In this document: positions 26,045 to 35,000 of the stretch, in pieces | Layout of the letters: the number at the start of each line of letters is the position of its first letter | How positions within the stretch are numbered: the first letter of the stretch is position 1 | The notes under the pieces: generated by a model | What the model was told of the DNA's origin: nothing | The model's database searches: none | What the model saw: the letters and a program-made list of their open reading frames with translations, nothing else | Source: Actinostola sp. cb2023 | Lineage: Eukaryota > Cnidaria > Anthozoa > Actiniaria > Actinostolidae | Reading direction: 5' to 3' | DNA: 64,000 nt | Assembly: GCA_033675265.1 (NCBI GenBank) | Contig: JAUJYZ010000413.1 | Coordinates: 124,001-188,000, forward strand | Translations under genes and position numbers: made by a program

Positions 26045-29000
26045 TAATAATAATAATAAACAACAACAAAATAAAATAATAAATAAAATAATAATAAAAT
26101 AATTATAAAATATTGATTATCACAAATGCGGGAAATTTGAAAAAAAAAGAAGACAAATTGGAGTGAAATAAAGGCTACAATTTGCTTGCGTATTTTGGTA
26201 TAAACTCAAAACATGACTCTTGGTCTATTCAGTAGCATAATGTTTGAACATTTGTATTTGATGTACCTTTCCATCAGGTAGAGGAAAGTCTAGTTTAGAC
26301 AACTGAGCATGTGCTGATTGGGCTTTTCTCTGTGAAAAAACAGAAGACACATTTATACAGGGTCATCGTTAGGTTCTTGAGTACAGGCTGTTTCATGATT
26401 TTTAGTTAAAGTCTTCACGAGGGGAATAACAAGTCTACATCTACATCTACATTTATTTTGTCAGCAGAAACTATATACATAAGTACAGTTATCACGCTAA
26501 CATTAAATTAAACATTAATAATACAAAATTGGATAAATACAATGAGTCGTGTCCCCACTAGTGAGATGAGTGTTGGGTGTTGAGTGTTGGAGTTAATGTA
26601 CAACAATGACGTAGGTGCGCATACCCTATTGTCCTCATAAATACAATGAGTCGTGTCCCCACTAGTGAGATGAGTGTTGGGTGTTGAGTGTTGGAGTTAA
26701 TGTACAACAATGACGTAGGTGCGCATACCCTATTGTCCTCATAAATTGTCTGCACCAAGCTCTTCACTTTGGGTTCTGGTGGCGGCGATGGTTCTCTTGG
26801 GGGTTCTACTGATACCTTGGCAGCTTCTTCCTCTAACAGTTGCTATAATTTTGAAAATACAAATGTACACTTGTAACTAAGTCACACATACACGAACTGT
26901 AAATACATTCTATGCGTGAATTAAGCAGTGTACACCCTATGCGACTGTCTTAAAATAATAAAATAATAAATAAATGACTTTTTTAACATGTCAATGTATT
27001 TAGCAGTGCTGCTAATTGGGGACACGACTCGCGATCACTTCTTACTACATTCTATACACCCAACACTCATCTCACTAGGGTTTTTTTATCTTGCGGAATA
27101 CGACTAGATTTTGCAGGAGACCTCACATGTTAAGATTGTTGTTAGGTGTTGGTGTATGTGTCTCAGGCATTAGGGTAGTCTAAGGTGATGGAATTCTACC
27201 ACCAGATTGTCTAGTTACTTTAGAAATGAGGCAGTGAAAGACTACATGTACAATGTACAATGTACAATCCAAAACCCACTGTGATCAACTGAAGTGATTT
27301 CAAATAAAACCAGTTACATGTACAAAGTGTTGCAGCAAGTTTAGCTAGCAATAAAAATGGTGGTGCAACAAGCTAAGCAAAGCAAGCAATAGATCATGTG
27401 GCCATGCAAACAAGTAAGCCCACGTGACCGTCACAGATAACCGCTGGCCTGCAGTCTCTCATCGTTAACTTTGATTACTGTCAAAGTACATGTACAGCAC
27501 ATGTACAACTGTAGGTCCAACCATTAATATTACTCGAGTTGGAAAACACAACTGGCTTTTTTTTTTGTTCGGTGTTGAGAATTTGGAGAAGGAGACAACG
27601 AGTCTGACCACAAGAGAGATTACAAATCACAAACCAATCAGGAAGCAATGGAGGTCAAGGGGCAAGTTCAGCTGTCAAAATCACTCACGTAAAGATATCT
27701 GAAATATATATGTAGCTGAAATAGTTCCCCAAAATCTAAGTATGTTTTCTCGTTTTGAAAGAAGCTGTTGGAGTATGCGCAACCAGCAAATTCCTGTTAC
27801 TAGACAATGAGTACAAGTTTTTCAAATTGGCCCAGTGCTCATCGTAGTCGATTTTCATTGTTTACAATCTAAAGTTTAAATCTACATGTACGCGACCACA
27901 ACCACAACTACATATTAAGAAATGATAGTGCCAAACTTCACGTGCTCAAAACTCATACTCGATCTCATAGTTGAATCTAAAGGTCTCTACTGTTTATAAC
28001 CATTCTCGTCCCCAGACCCTTCTCAGCTTTCTAACGAAAAATCAAATTTTTGTTAGAAAGCTGAGAAGGGTCTGGGGACGAGAATGTGTTTATAACATAC
28101 AAGTACTGTACCTACCTGTTTCTTTTTCAGATTTAATATCTGTTGGTCTGTCTGCGTGATATCCCTGTCGAGCTTCTCCATACTCTGTATCAAGCCTTCT
28201 TTTGTCAGGCTGTTTATAGGGCGGTTGACTTTAGTAGTGGTGTTTTGTGGTGTTGTGGATGTTTGTTTTTCTAGATTGGAAAAAAGGACAAATATTATTG
28301 GACAAAAGTCGCTGGATAAAATGTCTGGGCTCCCTGTGGCTTACATACCACAGGTAACCCAAATTGTTCAAATTTATATATATTTTTTAAGATTATATTT
28401 ATATTTTTAGATTAGAAGGGCCATAAGTTTTTCAGCTCAAGCTGTAATATGTTTTTTCCCTTGTAAAATAGAGTTTATTATTATTAATATTATTATTATG
28501 GGCTTGCAATGACAACCTGGTAAATTTTTGATGTGGCTAAATGTAATTTAGGCCAAGTTAAAATCAAGGCTTCAGCAGTTCAGCCTGCTGCTGCGGGGTG
28601 ACCTCCCCTCCCCCTCCCCCCCCTTGCTGCAGAGCAGGCACATGTGGCTTTGTTGCGGATTGTGCGATCCTTGCATATGCATGTGGCTAAATGGATTTTT
28701 TTGGTAAGTTAAAATCGAGGCTTGCTGATCAGCGTTTCAGCTTCAATGCTGCTGCGGGGTGCAATCCCTCTTGCAGCAGGACCGGCTCTAGGCCTTGACA
28801 CAAATATCTCGAAAAATGGCTGCTAGTGCTTGTTTCCGGAAATTCTTGAAAAAATCTCTAAATATCCCAAAATTTTTCCTAAATATCTCGAAAATTTCTC
28901 TAAATATCCCCATATATCCATATTATTATTATTTTCACCGGCTTCCATTGTAGTAAAAGATCAAATACTGAGAAGTGAAATAAACAGCCTTGAGTTATTA

Positions 29001-32000
29001 ACTCGGTCGAAACGGCTCTAAAACACATGGAAGTACTTGAGAGCCCTGAAAATATGCGGGACGGCCCCCAACCTCGATCCCAGGATCACAGGGATCCGTA
29101 GCATCGATTTAGTTGGATTTCACTAGTTTTCAGTGAGTTTTGGTCATTTTTAGTAGTCATTTGGGGTTTTAGACCCAAGATTAAGTCCTAAATATCCAAA
29201 AATATCACATATATATTCTAAATATCTCGTGTTTTTCTAAATATCCCAGGAGCTTCTAAATATCTCAAAAAAATATCCGGATATTTGTGTCAAGGCCTAA
29301 CCGGCTCACGTGGCTTTCATTGTGTAACAGACTGTGCGATCCAATGCTGCTAGAGTGCTTGCTAGTGGTTCATCTGTGCAGTACATTGTATGTACATTGT
29401 GTACCTTACCTGGTTTAGAAGGGGATATATCTTCAACTACTGGCACAATTACAGAGACCTAAAGAAGATATGACAAGTCATTAGTACATGTATCATACTT
29501 TATCATTTGCAGTAACGAGTGGAAGCACTGGCCCTGATATTTCGAGAATTTCTACATTGAAGTACTGTTTTACAGGGGTTTCAGCAGAAGCCGGTTACCG
29601 CCGCAGCTCCGGCAGTTACTTGCCGTTCCTCCGGCGGCTATTTTTGTCAGTGTATGATCATACTTTTTTAACTAATATTATCAAATTCATGAATAATTAA
29701 TGAGGGAAATACAATAGAAATCATAAGCGTAGCAGACATCTGTAAATCGGATACAGAATCGTCCTCATTTGCATTCAACTTTAACTTAGATTTTCTCTGC
29801 CAAACTGTTTCCTATCATCCAAATTAAAGTAAATTACATCCACTTATACATCGTTGGAGTCTACGTTTATATACGTTTGTATACGTTTTAACAATCTTTG
29901 TAGCTCCTAGGTGACTACGTGTTTAAATAAATAATTATTATTATATTAGATCTAAAAAAACAATTGAGTATATGGCTCCTTTGAGCACCTCGTACAGCTA
30001 CTTTAAAAATCAATGAAACCCCTGTGTTTATAATGCCTCAATATTAAAACTTCTGTTTGCATAGCTCGCCGAGCTTGGGGATGTACAATGTACTTGTTTG
30101 ATGAAGAGACAAGAGAGATTCTCGAGACATGGTTAACATTGACCACTATTGTGACATGTACTTTTTTGGAAATGAAGTTCAAACTCAATTTGCAAAGTGA
30201 GTTGTATTACAAAACACATGTAAAAAGTTAGTACACTCCCTTTAGAAAGAAGGTTTGAATTTGAATATTGAAGCAAATTGAATTTGAACTTCAATTCCAA
30301 GAAACTTAACAAGTTTGCTACAGAGTTCCTTTTGAAGTTCGGAACAAACTTTGGATCTTGTTTGTCAAAAGTTCTGTGAAATGCACTGTAATTAGCCATT
30401 ACCAAAATGAGCAGGGGACTAGGACCAAGTCCGTAAAACTAATTCAATAAGAAGCTAGCAAAAGTGGGCATCATTTTCTGAGAGAGCAGATCAAACTTAG
30501 CTAGTCTGAAAAGTTTGGTGAACTTCGGCTTAATATTGACGATGCTAGAGGGCATCAAAGAAGTCTATTTTCCCATACAAACTCTGTAAATTTTTGACGT
30601 TGTCCAGCCAAACCATACATTCAATGTAAGATTTTGGCTGGACAACACAATTTCAAAAGTTTATAATTCCGACAGAATTCGCCCAAATCACATCACACTT
30701 TGCACAGATACTAATTTCAACATGCTGTTTCATGTCATAAACTTAATTTTGTAATTGCATTAATTCTAATAAACTCGTTCCCAGTCCCCTGCTCGTTTAG
30801 GTAATGGCTAATTATTCCACGACTTGCAACGGATGGTTACCTTATCATCTATAGATGAGATCTGTTCTTTCTTCTCGAGTTCTAGTTTCATTCCAATCAG
30901 TTTAGCTCTGGGAGAAATCTGCCCTACAATAACAGGGTCGTCTGAGGACATGGTTGATCCTGGCGATGACCCAGGTGATGCTGCAGCAGATCCCCTAGGG
31001 GAGAGGTGCGGGGAGTTTTTTGGTATATGTTTAGGAGATGATACAATGACTTGGTCAGGTGATTTGGAAGACCCTTCATCGAGACGTATCTTCTTAATTA
31101 TCTCGGCTCCAGTTTTCTCAGCGTCATCATTGGGATCTTTTCTTTTGAGGATTGTCAAGGAATCTGGTCTGTCTTTGTCCCTGATAACAACAAATGTATG
31201 GTAAATTAAAAACAATACTTGAATTGAGTAAACCAATCCAAGCATCCCATAGAGGAATGGTTGGTTCGACTGATGGTACACAAACTTCAAAGACGCTGCT
31301 GTAGAAAGATTGTCAATCATCATTAATCATCGTTTATTATTATTAATCAACTACATGTAGATATTGAAAACTTTCAATCAAATTACACTACGACAGTACT
31401 AGTCTTGTGTACAAGTACAGTTTGCTTTATCCCATCCAGTCACAACCATGTGCTTGTAATAAAGGTAAAGATACTAATATTTAACGTCCAGTCACAACCA
31501 TGTGCTTGTAATAAAGGTAAAGATACTAATATTTAACGTCCAGTCACAACCATGTGCTTGTAATAAAGGTAAAGATACTAATATTTAATGTCCAGTCACA
31601 ACCATGTGCTTGTAATAAAGGTAAAGATACTAATATTTAACGTCCAGTCATAACCATGTGCTTGTAATAAAGGTAAAGATACGTCTAATATTTAACGTCC
31701 AGTCACAACCATGTGCTTGTAATAAAGGTAAAGATACTAATATTTATTACCTCCAGTCACAACCATGTGCTTGTAATAAAGGTAAAGATACTAATATATA
31801 ACGTCCAGTCACAACCATGTGCTTGTAATAAAGGTAAAGATACTAATATTTAACCTCCATAACCCCTTCAGTCAAAACTGTTCTCCCAGGAGGCAGACGG
31901 TGCACCCTTTTACCCCCTCCCTCCATCAGTGCTCCGTTCTACAGGTATTTAAAACTGCACTGAGCTACATGGATTAGAGGGAAGTCGAAGCAAGGATGCG

Positions 32001-35000
32001 AGTCTGTGCCCATACCACAGAAAATGAGGTATGTTTCACCTTGAGGTCTATTGACTTAAAATGTTCTACAGGAATGTGTGTGTGTGCATGTTATCTTGGT
32101 AACTTGTGCAACCAAGGTGACAACGAGAAGTGCGACATTAAAATCTGTGACTACCCTTTAATTAGCAAGACGATCAATGAGCATATACTTGGGCATTATG
32201 ACAATGGCAATGACAGTTGCGTGACGAGGGAGACTTAGGAGTAATCTGGCGCCAGTAATCTTGAAACTCTATACGATCAAATACTTCACATTTTATGTTC
32301 TGATATGAATCTAATCGACCACGTTTTCAGCCAATCGAAACCCTGAAACATACATTCCTGGCATTTTGTGTACAACGGGGAAAAAATAAAAAATAACAAT
32401 AAGAAAGCATATTTTACAAATGTAACTCGGGTTTCCTCTGGAAGTGCCTGAGTAATTATATTCACATAGGGTACATGTACTTCTATCTCAACCTAAAAAA
32501 ATAGAATGTCTGGCCATGTCGCTAGCTGATTGGCTAATAACGGTGACAGAAGTATCGCCCTCACTGCCCCTGTATTGATTCCATACCTTTCTATCTTAAT
32601 GCCATCATCAGAACTGATAGAACTGAAGTCATTGTAATCACCAAGACCTACTTCCTATAGACAACAAGGAGAATGTGTTATAAATCTCATATACGCTGTA
32701 CATGTATGTAATAAAACATTGTAATCACCCACCAAGACCTACTTCCTATAGACGACAAAGAGAATGTGTTATAAATCTCATATGTACACTGTACATGTAC
32801 AAAATGTATGTAATTAAAAAGTGTGTGGAATAGAATTGAACACACAATCATGGATCATTTATAAAAAGAATGAACAAAACTATATTTCTTCAATTCGTCA
32901 TCCTTTAAATATTATTGATACACACTGCATGCAAGGCAATGTTCACTTTTATTTACCTGATGTCTTAAGCCTGGTATATATCAAAACCTGACGAGTAGCT
33001 TTATTGATACATACTGCATGCAAGGTAGTGTTCACAAGTTTTTATTTACCCAATGTCTCAAGCCTGGTATATCAAAACCTGACGAGTACATGTAGTTATA
33101 TTGATACACACTGCATGCAAGGTAGTGTTCACTTTTATTTACCTGATGTCTCAAGCCTGGTATATCAAAACCTGACGAGTAGTTGCCGAATCCACTGGAT
33201 GACATTCTGACATCACCTTCGCTCATACGCCGTGCATGCTTGAAGGGGGAAACAGGAGCTGTTCCATCCCGACCTCTATATATTGAACCATGTGGCCTAG
33301 AGATACATGTATACATTATGTATGATCAGTGAGTTGCATGGAATATGCAGAGTGTGTGGGATATTGTGATGGCTCAAGTGCAATGATAAAATTACATGTA
33401 CAAAAAAAAATTGCTAGTGGCTATAGATCTACATGTATGTGCAACTAATTGACTCTTATCATGCGTACTGATTTTTAAGATCAGCAAACTGGTTTCTTTC
33501 TGGTGCAAACAGCCTATATGATCTGAAAGAGTTTGTCTGAAAGAACATTTCTGGAAAGTTTCGATGGTATAGGATAAAATCTCAAAAAGTTATCGGGGAT
33601 GACATTTATAGACTTTAGTATGGGATTTTGCCGTCAGGTTTTGATATACCAGGCTTGAGACATCAGCCTCGTTTTGATGTTTTTTCAGAATTTAAATCGT
33701 GCATAACTTTGCAGAGATATATAATTTTGTCAGAAATTAGTTATATTATAAGTATAATGTAGAAGTTTCATGACGAAATTATATATTTAAATTCTGAAAA
33801 AACATCAAAATGAGGCTTGTAACGCATGACGGCAAAATCCCATACTAAAGTCTATAAATGTCATCCCCGATAACTTTTTGAGATTTTATCCTATACCATC
33901 GAAACTTTCCAGAAATGTTCTTTCAGACAAACTCTTTCAGATCATATAGGCTGTTTGCACCAGAAAGAAACCAGTTTGCTGATCTTAAAAATCAGTACGC
34001 ATGATAAGAGTCAATTGAAGGGCTCCCTGCAAGAACAACGTAAATGTAAGTGATCTCTGATCAAAATCTAAATTCTCCTCGAGATTCTTTGATTTTCAAA
34101 GGAGAATTTGGGTTTTGATCACAAGTCACTTACTAGGTACACCATTTATGCAGGAGCCCTTCAATTGTCACTTTAATGAAGTTATCTGCAAAAGGGTTGC
34201 TTCATGCATTTACAACATGGTCACCATTTACTGGCTGCATGTGACATCAAATGGTTTACAAATGTATGACTGTGTACTATACAGTGCAGTATACCCTCTG
34301 TGCAAGCAATACAAAATCATTCTGACATTTTTATCATTCATATCAGTACCCACGGCAGTACATGTACTCTAACCCATGTCAATCTACAATGTACAATGTA
34401 GTTTGTTCACATATCAGGATACAATTCTTGTCAAACAAAACAAACTGTTTTGGATGAATCGTAGAAGGGCACCACTTGAATTCTATTGAATTCTATACCC
34501 GACAAGCTACATGTACTAGTTTTAATGATCATCGTGCCGAAATAACAGTTATTATTATTATTATTATTATTATGGTGTTTAATTTATCATCTGATTGGTC
34601 AACAAACATGCATCAAGCGACTTGGGTCAAAGTACATTGTTTGTAAATACATGTAATGTGCAATAAACACAGATATGATTTGCTTCACAATGAGCTTGTG
34701 TCACCTGTCACGTGACTTTTTACATTTTCACCGAAGACAAACGAAAATACCATAACTGGAAAGAGCATGCTAAAATTAGTAAAAGTGGAAAGTTTGAAGG
34801 GAAGTAGGTAAATATGGCAATAGTTACAGGCATTCAAACTTTGCCTTTTTTGTATGGAAATGTATGTTGGAGGGCAACAGCTTGCCCTCCAAGCGAAAAT
34901 CCCATCAACTTTTACTAATTTTAGTACATGCTCTTTCAAGTTATGATGTTATCGTTTGTCTTCGGTGAAAATTTAAAAAGTCATGTGACAGGTGACACAA

